This document shows, in pieces, positions 19,801 to 30,004 of a stretch of 64,000 nucleotides of DNA. The notes below the pieces were generated by a model that was not told the DNA's origin, ran no database searches, and saw nothing but the letters and a program-made list of their open reading frames with translations. The translations under genes were made by a program, and so were the position numbers. The first letter of the stretch is position 1. Each line of letters begins with the position of its first letter. This DNA is from Dysidea avara (Eukaryota > Porifera > Demospongiae > Dictyoceratida > Dysideidae): contig NC_089281.1 of the NCBI RefSeq assembly GCF_963678975.1, forward strand, positions 29,377,616-29,441,615, in the 5' to 3' direction.

Positions 19801-21298
19801 GTCTACAACACAGGGTATTCCCAGGCGGTCACCCATCCAAGTACTAACACGGCTTGCCAAGTTCGCACAAGATTAGCCGCATGCTGCTTATTCCGCTCTC
19901 ACTCATGGCTTGTCAAGCCATTGGCTCTACCTTTGTCGCACTACTCCAAACATATCAGAGGCTTTACAACCCCTTGAGGACAACATCCGGCTGGTACTTA
20001 TCCCTACTTTGATGGGTTGCTCTCCACCAAATGACACAATCCGTAAATTATTTGCCCTTCCACCTCGATATGGTGGTTTGGGTATCATAAACCCAACTCT
20101 TATTGCAGCTGAGGAGTATTCAGCCTCGTGTCACATTGCTGAGCCTCTTTCACAATTCATTCTGGACCGGGGTATCAATTCGGCTATTGTTAAAACAGAA
20201 CAGCTATCTCGCAAGTCCGCAATCCGCAATTCCAAATCTTCCAACTATTCGGATAGATCTTCCAGTTTGCGTACCCACTTAGATCCCTCCTCTCAACGCG
20301 CTTTAGATCTAGCCTCAGCCAAAGGGGCCTCTAACTGGCTTACCACCCGGCCCCTACAGGAACATGGCTTTGCACTGCATAAGTCCGCGTTTCACGATGC
20401 CGTGGCACTACGTTATGGGTGGTCTCCTCAGCGGACTCCTGCTCACTGTGCATGTGGGACTTCCTTTTCAGTGGAGCATGCTTTATCCTGTCCCAAGGGT
20501 GGCTTACCTTCTATCCGACACAATGAGATCAGAGATCTAACTGCTACCCTGTTGACTGAAGTATGCTCTCAGGTAGCTGTTGAACCAGAGCTCCAGCCGG
20601 TTTCACAGCAGGACTACCCTGCTTCTGCCAATATCCAAGATGGTGCCCGTCTTGACATCGCCATGAATGGTTTTTGGGGTGGAAGAAGTGAAAGATGTTT
20701 TGTGGATGTGCGGGTGTTCAACCCTCTGGCTGCTTCTAATGCGTCCTCATCACTGGCCTCCTGTTATCGGAGGCACGAGAACATTAAGAAACGTGCGTAT
20801 GCTCAGAGAATTCGTGAGGAGGAGCATGCCTCTTTTACCCCCCTGGTAATGTCTGCCTCTGGTGGTCTGGCTCATGAGGCTTCTGTTTTTTATCAACGCT
20901 TGGCTCATCAACTTTCAAACAAGTGGGGCGATGATTACTCTGTTGTCATGGGGTGGTTAAGGTGCTGTCTATCTTTTTCTCTCTTGCGGTCCTCCATACA
21001 ATGCATCCGCGGAGCCCGCTCATCCATCGGTCACTATGTTAAGACTCCCCCAATTGTGGAGCTGATTCGGGCAGAGTCTCAGTTTGCCGTGGACTAAGAA
21101 AGTCCCGGTTTGTCCAGCACAGACCATTTATGTGCTGGGGGTGGTAGGCAAGGGCAGTCCATCAAGCCCGGGTAAAAAAATAAATAAAAAAATAAATAAA
21201 AATAAAAAATAAAAATCCAAGTACTAACCCTGCCCGACGCTGCTTAACTTCAGTGATCGGACGAGAACTGGTGCTTTCAACGTAGTATGGTCGTAGAC
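19801..21298 (-). pseudogene. 5S rRNA copy 25, split by a LINE
   Basis: The gene's 3' part lies at 19801-19848 and its 5' part at 21215-21298. The word ATCCAAGTACTAAC is present on both sides, as expected of a target-site duplication. The break falls in the box C side of the internal promoter, so this copy is inactivated. Confidence 0.95.
19849..21214 (+). mobile_element. 5'-truncated LINE with restriction-like endonuclease C terminus
   Basis: An open frame from about 19877 to the stop at 21095-21097 begins in the reverse-transcriptase thumb region (HAAYSALTHGLSSHWLYLCR, PPRYGGLGI) and continues into a zinc knuckle CACGTSFSVEHALSC (CCHC), then PKGGLPSIRHNEIRDLTATL and a PD-(D/E)XK-like stretch ARLDIAMNGFW...CFVDVRVFNP. 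This order is typical of LINEs with a C-terminal restriction-like endonuclease (R2/NeSL-type and relatives). The 3' UTR ends in a TAAA/A-rich tail at 21173-21214. Roughly the first two thirds of the element, including the RT catalytic core, are absent. The visible frame is unbroken, suggesting a young insertion. A 14 bp target duplication in the 5S gene flanks it. The exact clade is not certain. Confidence 0.85.
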
Positions 21299-21305
21299 AT
21301 TTGTT

Positions 21306-22000
21306 ATCAAGACACACGGTAGTGTGTCGTGCGGCCCAAGAAGCCGGCTCGCAACCCCGTGAGTATATTGACAGGAAGAAAGAAAACGCAATTTTCGCAC
21401 CTCCGTAGCTCTGTGCTGCCTTGATGAAACAAGACAAATTTTGCTGTGTAGATTCCCTCCACCTTCAGCACTCCACATTCCAAATTTGAGTGAAATCGCT
21501 TCAGGAATTCCTGAGATATGCGACTTCAAAAATTGGCTTAGTTTCTTCGTTTTTTTTTCTTCTTATTTTTCTTCCTCTTTTCGCACACTTACAAAAACTG
21601 CTATAAAACGCGAACGCGTTATCCGATTGCCTTGAAATTTGGCACACAGAAGGGGGATATAAAGGCGCATCTCGGTACCAACTTTGGCTGGAATACCATA
21701 AACAGGCAAAGAGTTATGAGCGATTATGCACGAAAAATAACACCAATATGTTGTCACGCCTACAGGGTAAACCGCGTATGGGAAGAAGCTTAAAATCGGT
21801 GGGTGAATAGGTTAACTATTGAACCTCAAACCTTTTGTGGTTTGAAAGAAATCGAGCTAAAAACCAGGAAGATACAGCGAAAAAATCAACAGTGTGTAAC
21901 AATTACGCAATCGAGATTAGTTAATTTTAAATTTTTTTTATTTTATTATTATTATTATTATTATGCTTGCCACGCCTACCAGATAAACCACTTGGGGTAA
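21306..22000 (+). repeat. Dispersed repeat family A (copy 1)
   Basis: Begins CAAGACACACGGTAGTGTGT right after 8 bp of 5S spacer, and carries ACAGGAAGAAAG, CGCACCTCCGTAGCTCTGTG and TTCAGCACTCCACATTCCAA. A diverged copy is at 36557-37120 and a weaker one at 55480-55830. No protein recognised; the break of the 5S array lies at its left edge. Confidence 0.7.
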
Positions 22001-22165
22001 TGCTTTGAAAATCGCTGTACAGATGGAGTTATCATCTTAGAAAGGCTCTTCAATGGTGTAGAAAAATCAGACTTAAAGCCACGGAGTTATAACACGAAAT
22101 CCAACTTGGTGTAGCAAGTGCGAGATCGAGATACTCTAATAGAGCAGTCATCCTAATAGAGCAGT

Positions 22166-25100
22166 CACCCTGAACAGAATTCAAGAGATCAGTTAGAAAT
22201 AAGTAACCTGTATAGAGATCAGCTACAAACAAATCACCCTGTAGAGAGTTCAGCTACAAACAATTCACCCTGTTCAGACATCAGTTAGAAGAAGTTTTCT
22301 TGTAGAGAGTTCAGTTACAAACAAATCACCCTGTTGAAAGATCAGCTAGAAGATGTCACCTTGTAGATAGTTCAGTTACAAAGAAACCACCATGTAGAGA
22401 ATTCAGCTACAAACTAGTGACCCTGTAGATACATCAGCTAGAAGAAGTTACCTTGTAGAGAGTTCAGCTACAAAGAAACCATTCTGTAAAGAGCTCAGCT
22501 GCAAACAAATCACCTACACAGAATTCAGCTACAAACAAATCACCCTGTAGAGAGATCAGCTACAAGAAGTTACCTTGTAGATAGTTCAGCTACAAACAAA
22601 TCATCCTGTAGAGAGATCAGCTAGAAGAAGTTACCTTGTAGATAGTTCAGCTACAAACAATTCATCCTGTACAGAGCTCAGTTAAAAGAGGTTTCCTTGT
22701 AGAAAGTTCAGCTACAAACAAATAACCCTGTAGAGAGATAAGTAAGAAGAAGTTACCTTGTAGATCGTTCAGCTACAAACAATTCACCCTGTAAAGAGAT
22801 CAGCTAGAAGAAGTTACCTTGTAAAGAGTTCAGCTACAAAGAAACCATCATGTAGAGAATTCAGCCGCAAACAAATCATGTATAGAGAGTTCAGCTACAA
22901 ATAAATCTCCCTGTAGAGGGATCAGCTAGAAGAAGTTTCCTTGTAGAGAGTTCTGCTACAAACAAATCACCCTGTAGAAAGATCAGCTAGAAGAAATCAC
23001 CTTGTAGAGAGTTCAGCTTCAAAGAAACAATCATGTGAGAGTTCAGGTACAAACAAATTGTCCTGTAGAGAGATCAGCTAGAAGAAGTTACCTTGTAGAG
23101 AGTTCAGCTACAAAGAAACCATCATGTAGATAGTTCAGGTACAAACAAATCACCCTGTAGAAAGATCAGCTATAGAAGAAATCACCTTGTAGAGAGTTCA
23201 GCTACAAAGAATCTATCATGTAGAGAGTTCAACTACAAACAAATCACCCTGTAGAAAGATCAGCTATAGAAGAAATCACCTTGTAGAGAGTTCAGCTACA
23301 AAGAAACCATCATGTAGAGAGTTCAGCTACAAACAAATCGGCCTGTAGAGAGATCAGCTAGAAGAAATTACCTTGTAGAGAGTTCAGCTACAAAGAAACC
23401 ATCATGTAGAGAGTTCAGCTGCAAACAAATCACCTGTAGAGAGTTAAGCTACAAACAAATCTCCCAGTAGAGAGATCAGCTAGAAGAAGTCACCTTGCAG
23501 GGAGTTCAGTTACAAAGAAATAAACCATGTAGAGAGTTCAGCTGCAAACAAATCACCTGTAGAGTGTTCAGCTAGAAACAAGTCACCCTGTAGAGAGATC
23601 AGCTAGAAACAAGTCACCTTATAGAGAGTTCAGCTAGAAGAAGTCACATTGTAGAGCTACAAAGAAACTACCATGTAGAGTTCAGCTGCAAACAAATCAC
23701 CCTGTAGAGAGATCAGCTAGAAGAAGTTACCTTATAGGGAGTTCAGCTATGAACAGATCACCCTGTAGAGAGTTCAGCTACAAACAAATCACCCTGTAGA
23801 GAGTTCAGTTACAAAGAAACCACCATGTAGAGAGTTCAGCTGCAAAAAAAAATCAATCACTCTGTAGAGAGTTCAGCTAGAAGAAGTCACCTTGTAGAGA
23901 GTTAAGCTGCAAATAAATCACCCTGTAGAGAATTCAGCTACAAACAAATCACCCTGTAGAAAGATCAGCTAGAAGAAGTTACCTTGTAGAGAGTTCAGCT
24001 ACAAAGAAACCACCATGTAGAGAGTTCAGCTGCAAACAAATCACCTGTAGAGAGTTCAGCTAGAAACAAGTCACCCTGTAGAGAGATCAGCTAAAAACAA
24101 GTCACCCTGTAGAGAGTTCAGCTAGAAGAAGTCACATTGTAGAGAGTTCAGCTACAAAGAAACTACCACGTAGAGAGTTCAGCTGCAAACAAATCATCCT
24201 GTAGAGAGTTCAGCTAGAAGAAGTCACCTTTTAGAGAGTTCAGCTACAAAGCAACCACCATGTAAAGAGTTCAGCTGCAAAAAACTCAATCACCTTGTAG
24301 AAAGATCGGCTAGAAGAAGTTACCTTGTAGAGAGTTCAGCCACAAAGAAACCACCATGTAGAGAGTTCAGCTGCAAACAAATCACCTGTAGAGAGTTCAG
24401 CTAGAAACAAGTCACCCTGTAGAGAGTTCAGCTAGAAGAAGTCACATTGTAGAGAGTTCAGCTACAATGAAACTTCCATGTAGAGAGTTCAGCTGCAAAC
24501 AAATCATCCTGTAGAGAACTCAGCTACAAACAAATATGCAGTGTAAAAAGATCAGCTAGAATAAGTTACCTTGTAGAGAGTTCAGCTACAACGAAACCAC
24601 CATGTAGAGAGTTCAGCTACAAACAAATCACCTGTAGAGAGTTCAGCTACAAACAAGTCACCCTGTAGAGAGATCAGCTTGAAACAAGTCACCTTGTAGA
24701 GAGTTCAGCTAGAAGAAGTCACATTGTAGAGAGTTCAGCTACAAAGAAACCACCTGTAGAGAGTTCAGCTACAAACAAATCACCCTGTAGAGAGATCAGC
24801 TAGAAGAAGTTACCTTGTAGGGATTTCAGCTACAAACAAATCACCCTGTAGAGAGTTCAGCTACAAAGAAACCATTCTGTAAAGAGCTCAGCTGCAAACA
24901 AATCACTTGTACAGAATTCAGCTACAAACAAATCACCCTGTAGAGAGATCAGCAAGAAGAAATTACCTTGTAGATAGTTCAGTTACAAACAAATCACCCT
25001 GTAGAAAGATCAGTTAGAAGAAGTTACCTTGGAGAAAGTTCAGCTACAAAGAAACCATTTTGTAAAGAGCTCAGCTGCAAACAAATCACCTGTACAGAAT

Positions 25101-25490
25101 TCAACTACGAACAAATCTCCCTGTAGAGAGATCAGCTAGAAGAAATTACCTTGTAGAGAGTTCAGCTACAAAGAAACCACCATGTAGAGAGTTCAGCTGC
25201 AAAGAAATCACCCTGTAGAAAATTCTGCCAGAAACAAATTGCCCTGTAGAAAGATCAGTTAGAAGAAGTTACCTTTTAGAGAGTTCAGCTACAAAGAAAC
25301 CATTCTGTAAAGAGCTCAGCTGCAAACAAATCACCTATACAAAATTCAGCTACAAACATATCACCCTGTAGAGAGATCAGCTAGAAGAAGTTACCTTGTA
25401 GATCGTTCAGCTACAAACAATTCACCCTGTAGAGAGAGCAATTAGAAGAAGTCACCTTGTAGAGTGTCCAGTTACAAAGAAACCACCATG
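22166..25490. repeat. Minisatellite, about 31 bp unit, about 107 copies
   Basis: Units begin GTAGAGAGTTCAGCT and fall into at least three types by their second half: ACAAACAAATCACCCT, AGAAGAAGTTACCTT, and ACAAAGAAACCACCAT. The types often follow one another, giving a partial higher-order period of about 93 bp. Divergence is moderate. No transcript or reading frame is supported. Confidence 0.93.
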
Positions 25491-25513
25491 GAGATTTCTG
25501 TAATCAATATATG

Positions 25514-25747
25514 TGACCGGATTTGCGAAAAGGGGTCTTCCACACACATCCAATTCCGTAAACGTTGGAGACCATAACTCAGTGTTCAAGTAACATATTA
25601 ACCTGAAAATTTCACCATGTATTCAGCTATAGTGGTGCTCACCACTGCCCAAATATCAAGGCAATAGCTCTTTCCAATCCGAAGTTATCAATTGTCAAAG
25701 TTGGCAAATTGGATGTGTGTGGAAGACCCCTTTTCGCAAATGCGGTC
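25514..25747. mobile_element. MITE with GACCGGATTTGCGAAAAGG ends
   Basis: Inverted ends of about 42 bp: TGACCGGATTTGCGAAAAGG and GTCTTCCACACACATCCAAT at the left, GATGTGTGTGGAAGACCCC and TTTTCGCAAATGCGGTCA at the right. It stands a few bases past the end of the minisatellite. Non-coding. Confidence 0.88.
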
Positions 25748-25892
25748 AAATATGTATTATACAGTATATATAATTTGTACATTTTCTGATAAAATATTTA
25801 AAGTACATCTACTTCATCTTTTCTTCTTCCTGTAGTAAAGAAAAAAACGTAGGTTAAAAAAGTCCCAAAGCTGGTATACAAATACAAAAAGA

Positions 25893-26062
25893 AATGAAAT
25901 CTAATCCAAAACAGCCAAGCTGTAAAAAAAGTGTGCGGCCCTCAGAAAGGCTATGGTGAAAAAAGATGTGAAATCCAAGGTGGCGGCCAAGAAATGGCTG
26001 TGATGGTAGGTTAATGGTAAAAATTTTAATAATGACAATTCAGGTAAATTTTGTGTGCCGCG
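25893..26062 (+). mobile_element. Half copy of palindromic MITE family B
   Basis: One arm only (AATCTAATCCAAAACAGCCA, GTGTGCGGCCCTCAGAAAGG, AAGGTGGCGGCCAAGAAATG, AATTTTGTGTGCCGCG). It is followed directly by an inverted piece of 5S spacer. Confidence 0.8.
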
Positions 26063-26063
26063 A

Positions 26064-26507
26064 GTTTACTGGAATGTTGTGTGTATAAATAGGCAGTAGA
26101 ATAGTATCTAATCCAAAACAGCCAAGCTGTAAAAAAAGTGTGCGGCCCTCAGAAAGGCTATGGTGAAAAAAGATGTGAAATCCAAGGTGGCGGCCAAGAA
26201 ATGGCTGTGATGGTAGGTTAATGGTAAAAATTTTAATAATGACAATTCAGGTAAATTTGGTAAAAATTTTAATAATGACAATTCAGGTAAATTTTGTGTG
26301 CCGCGCTTCACAAAATTTACCTGAATTGTCATTATTAAAATTTTTACCATTAACCTACCATCACAGCCATTTCTTGGCCGCCACCTTGGATTTCACATCT
26401 TTTTTCACCATAGCCTTTCTGAGGGCCGCACACTTTTTTTACAGCTTGGCTGTTTTGGATTAGATACTATTCTACTGCCTATTTATACACACAACATTCT
26501 AGTAAAC
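26064..26507. repeat. Long palindrome of MITE B arms plus inverted 5S spacer
   Basis: From the outside in, both sides carry 5S spacer (TATAAATAGGCAGTAGAATA, inverted at the left) and then a MITE B arm (CTAATCCAAAACAGCC to GACAATTCAGGTAAATTT), meeting near 26303. The left arm has an extra internal duplication of about 36 bp at 26222-26294. Arms are nearly identical. The left end shows a 5S spacer fragment in the orientation opposite to the array. Confidence 0.9.
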
Positions 26508-26572
26508 TACTCTCTTAATCTCTGCTATTAAAAATCCATTTGCTAAAAGCTTACCATTGGTTAAAAAAAAAA

Positions 26573-26690
26573 GTCTACAACACAGGGTATTCCCAGGCGG
26601 TCACCCATCCAAGTACTAACCCTGCCCGACGCTGCTTAACTTCAGTGATCGGACGAGAACTGGTGCTTTCAACGTAGTATGATCGTAGAC
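26573..26690 (-). rRNA. 5S rRNA copy 26
   Basis: One difference (plus-strand TATGATCG). Confidence 0.92.
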
Positions 26691-26819
26691 ATTTGTTATA
26701 CCATTCTACTGCCTATTTATACACACAACATTCCAGCAAACTACTCTCTTAATCTCTGCTATTAAAAATCCATTTGCTAAAAGCTGAAGTAAAAAGCTTA
26801 CCATTGGTTAAAAAAAAAA

Positions 26820-26937
26820 GTCTACAACACAGGGTATTCCCAGGCGGTCACCCATCCAAGTACTAACCCTGCCCGACGCTGTTTAACTTCAGTGATCGGA
26901 CAAGAACTGGTGCTTTCAACGTAGTATGGTCGTAGAC
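26820..26937 (-). rRNA. 5S rRNA copy 27
   Basis: Two differences (plus-strand GCTGTTTAAC and GGACAAGAAC). Confidence 0.9.
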
Positions 26938-27053
26938 ATTTGTTACACTATTCTACTGCCTATTTATACACACAACATTCCAGTAAACTACTCTCTTAAT
27001 CTCTGCTATTAAAAATCCATTTGCTAAAAGCTTACCATTGGTTAAAAAAAAAA

Positions 27054-27171
27054 GTCTACAACACAGGGTATTCCCAGGCGGTCACCCATCCAAGTGCTAA
27101 CCCTGCCCGACGCTGTTTAACTTCAGTGATCGGACGGGAACTGGTGCTTTCAATGTAGTATGGTCGTAGAC
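27054..27171 (-). rRNA. 5S rRNA copy 28
   Basis: Four differences (plus-strand AAGTGCTAAC, GCTGTTTAAC, GACGGGAAC, CAATGTAG). Confidence 0.87.
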
Positions 27172-27300
27172 AATTGTTATGCCATTCTACTGCCTATTTA
27201 TACACACAACATTCCAGCAAACTACTCTCTTAATCTCTGCTATTAATAATCCATTAGCTAAAAGCTGAAGTAAAAAGCTTACCATTGGTTAAAAAAAAAA

Positions 27301-27418
27301 GTCTACAACACAGGGTATTCCCAGGCGGTCACCCATCCAAGTACTAACCCTGCCCGACGCTGCTTAACTTCAGTGATCGGACGAGAACTGGTGCTTTCAA
27401 CGTAGTATGGTCGTAGAC
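27301..27418 (-). rRNA. 5S rRNA copy 29
   Basis: Consensus sequence. Confidence 0.96.
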
Positions 27419-27575
27419 ATTTGTTATACCATTCTACTGCCTATTTATACACACAACATTCCAGCAAACTACTCTCTTAATCTCTGCTATTAAAAATCCA
27501 TTTACTAAAAGCTGAAGTAAAAAGCTTACCATTGGTAAAAAAATTAAAAAATAAAGAAGGAAGAAAAACACAAAA

Positions 27576-27693
27576 GTCTACAACACAGGGTATTCCCAGG
27601 CGGTCACCCATCCAAGTACTAACCCTACCCGACGCTGCTTAACTTCAGTGATCGGACGAGAACTGGTGCTTTCAACATAGTATGGTCGTAGAC
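27576..27693 (-). rRNA. 5S rRNA copy 30
   Basis: Two differences (plus-strand CCTACCCG and CAACATAG). Confidence 0.91.
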
Positions 27694-27822
27694 ATTTGTT
27701 ATACCATTCTACTGCCTATTTATACACACAACATTCCAGCAAACTACTCTCTTAATCTCTGCTATTAAAAATCCATTTGCTAAAAGCTGAAGTAAAAAGC
27801 TTACCATTGGTTAAAAACAAAA

Positions 27823-27940
27823 GTCTACAACACAGGGTATTCCCAGGCGGTCACCCATCCAGGTACTAACCCTGCCCGACGCTGCTTAACTTCAGTGATC
27901 GGACGAGAACTGGTGCTTTCAACGTAGTATGGTCGTAGAC
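27823..27940 (-). rRNA. 5S rRNA copy 31
   Basis: One difference (plus-strand ATCCAGGTAC). Confidence 0.92.
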
Positions 27941-28069
27941 ATTTGTTATAACATTCTACTGCCTATTTATACACACAACATTCCAGTAAACTACTCTCTT
28001 AATCTCTGCTATTAAAAATCCATTTGCTAAAAGCTGAAGTAAAAAGCTTACCATTGGTTAAAAAAAGAA

Positions 28070-28187
28070 GTCTACAACACAGGGTATTCCCAGGCGGTCA
28101 CCCATCCAAGTACTAACCCTGCCCGACACTGCTTAACTTCAGTGATCGGACGAGAACTGGTGCTTTCAATGTAGTATGGTCGTAGAC
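28070..28187 (-). rRNA. 5S rRNA copy 32
   Basis: Two differences (plus-strand CGACACTGC and CAATGTAG), both also present in copy 4. Confidence 0.91.
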
Positions 28188-28344
28188 ATTTGTTATACCA
28201 TTCTACTGCCTATTTATACACACAACATTCCAGTAAACTACTCTCTTAATCTCTGCTATTAAAAATCCATTTGCTAAAAGCTGAAGTAAAAAGCTTACCA
28301 TTGGTAAAAAAATTAAAAAATAAAGAAGGAAGAAAAACACAAAA

Positions 28345-28462
28345 GTCTACAACACAGGGTATTCCCAGGCGGTCACCCATCCAAGTACTAACCCTGCTGG
28401 ACGCTGCTTAACTTCAGTGATCGGACGAGAACTGGTGTTTTCAACGTAGTATGGTCGTAGAC
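28345..28462 (-). rRNA. 5S rRNA copy 33
   Basis: Three differences (plus-strand CCTGCTGGACG, two bases, and GGTGTTTTC). Confidence 0.88.
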
Positions 28463-28586
28463 ATTTGTATACCATTCTACTGCCTATTTGTACACACAAC
28501 ATTCCAGTAAACTACTCTCTTAATCTCTGCTATTAAAAATCCATTTGCTAAAAGCTGAAGTAAAAAGCTTACCATTGGTAAAAAAA

Positions 28587-28620
28587 GTCTACAACACAGG
28601 GTAATGGTATGGTCGTAGAC
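28587..28620 (-). pseudogene. Collapsed 5S remnant (copy 34)
   Basis: Only the two ends of the gene remain: GTCTACAACACAGGGTA joined to ATGGTCGTAGAC. This ends the array; spacer sequence then fades at about 28660. Confidence 0.9.
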
Positions 28621-28694
28621 ATTTGTTAAGCCATTCTACTGCCTACTTTTGCACACAACAAGAGGCTACCTAAAATTAAAAGTCTGCTTGGAGC

Positions 28695-28782
28695 AACTTC
28701 AGCTATTGAACGTAACAACTTCAGCCACTGAACGTAACAACTTCAGCCACTGAACGTAGCAACTTCAGCCACTGAATGTAAT
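28695..28782. repeat. 22 bp tandem repeat, four units
   Basis: Four copies of AACTTCAGCCACTGAACGTA plus two bases, with a few substitutions, just outside the 5S array. Confidence 0.85.
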
Positions 28783-30000
28783 GGTTCCCGTCACTTCGTG
28801 GCTTCCCACCACCCCCTACCTCCAACTCTACCAAAAACTCGCCCCAACTCGCTCGCACTGAAACTTTGGCCTGAAAAAAACTATCTAAAAGCGGGAAATA
28901 TCTTTAAACTTTTGAGTCATGTAGTGATTGTTCATATTGTGTACTAGCTAGCCCAGCCAGTCAATGTGATGTTTTTTGTTCATCCTTCTGGCATCTCAGT
29001 TATCCGGATATTACTTATCCGGATTTTCGGTTAACCAAACTGTAGTTACTGTTCTATTAGGGTAGTTGATAATCACTAGTGGAGTCCTGCACATTTATAT
29101 AGCTACACAAAATATTAACTACTGTAGCCAGCTATAATTACATACAACACAAAGGCAAACAAAATAAAAAGTATAGCTAGCTAACACAACCAAAAAGATC
29201 AAAAATCTAGTTAAAACAAAATTTTAATGATGGAAATGTTCTGGCAGTCTCAGACCAAATTGTTCCATAAGACATCCCCTCAATAAAAGAACTCTTTTTA
29301 CCATAGATGTAAATGGTCTGCATGGGACAAAGAATCGATTTGTTACAGCTAACATGACCTGTTTTGTAAATAACTGAATCTGATGTAACTTGCAATAAAC
29401 TATCTCATTCCACAATCAAAATCAGCTAGACTTGAGTGGCCTGGTTTTGCTGGCTGCTTTTCCCAAGCCCAGTGGCGATCTGTACGTGCGGTGTGGGGCC
29501 TTAATGGAGCCTGGGAATGACTGTATGTGGCTGTACAGCTCTAAGACGGTTCAAAATCTGAATCATTTGTATGAAATCTCCAGCACTACCTCAATAATAA
29601 AGTTGGGCAATAAATTAATATTTAATATTTCAATATGATTAAGGTAACACACCGAGTGGTGTTTTTTGGTATTGTGATAATTGAAAAAGCGCAATATATT
29701 GCAAATATCGAGAGTAATACTGTTGACATATACATTACATCAAGAGTTTGTAATATGGTATTATAAACTCTTGATTACATGTGAGCCATTCCAAAGCATT
29801 TTATTAACGTCAGACTGATTTGTAACTTCAAAATCATGATAGCTACTACAATTTTTTCAGTGAATATTGATATCCTAATTTTTTACATACCTTCTTGCTT
29901 CAGTCAATGTCCATTTAGATGCACATAAATCACAAATGCCAATTGCAAAAATTATTGAATAATTATATATCTTCTTAGAATTCTCAATACCGCTCATCAC
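28783..30000. other. Intergenic, no gene supported
   Basis: Contains a TTATCCGGATATT / TATCCGGATTTTCGG stretch near 29000 resembling a pogo-like end, one TCTATTAGGGTAG motif at 29050, and short frames (for example 29432-29638) without recognisable content. Confidence 0.6.
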
Positions 30001-30004
30001 TACT

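Larger units (their letters stand above)
13892..21298 (-). repeat. 5S rDNA tandem array, block 1
   Basis: 25 head-to-tail units of about 220-275 bp: a 118 bp 5S gene plus spacer. Spacers come in two main forms, A (CCAGCAAAC and an extra GAAGTAAAAAGCT) and B (CCAGTAAAC, no extra), largely alternating in the left half. Some A spacers carry a longer AAGAAGGAAGAAAAACAC tail. A LINE splits the last gene. Confidence 0.97.
26573..28620 (-). repeat. 5S rDNA tandem array, block 2
   Basis: Nine more units in the same orientation as block 1; only one gene (copy 29) is fully consensus and the last is collapsed. The block is more diverged than block 1, as expected of an array edge with less homogenisation. 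Confidence 0.96.

Noticed and set aside
22166-25490. CRISPR-like array
   Set aside because: Units of about 31 bp repeat without unique spacers and drift gradually; it is a eukaryotic minisatellite.
26108-26463. Mirror-image 80 aa frames on both strands
   Set aside because: They come from the two arms of a palindromic MITE; the same peptide on both strands reflects the inverted repeat, not two genes.
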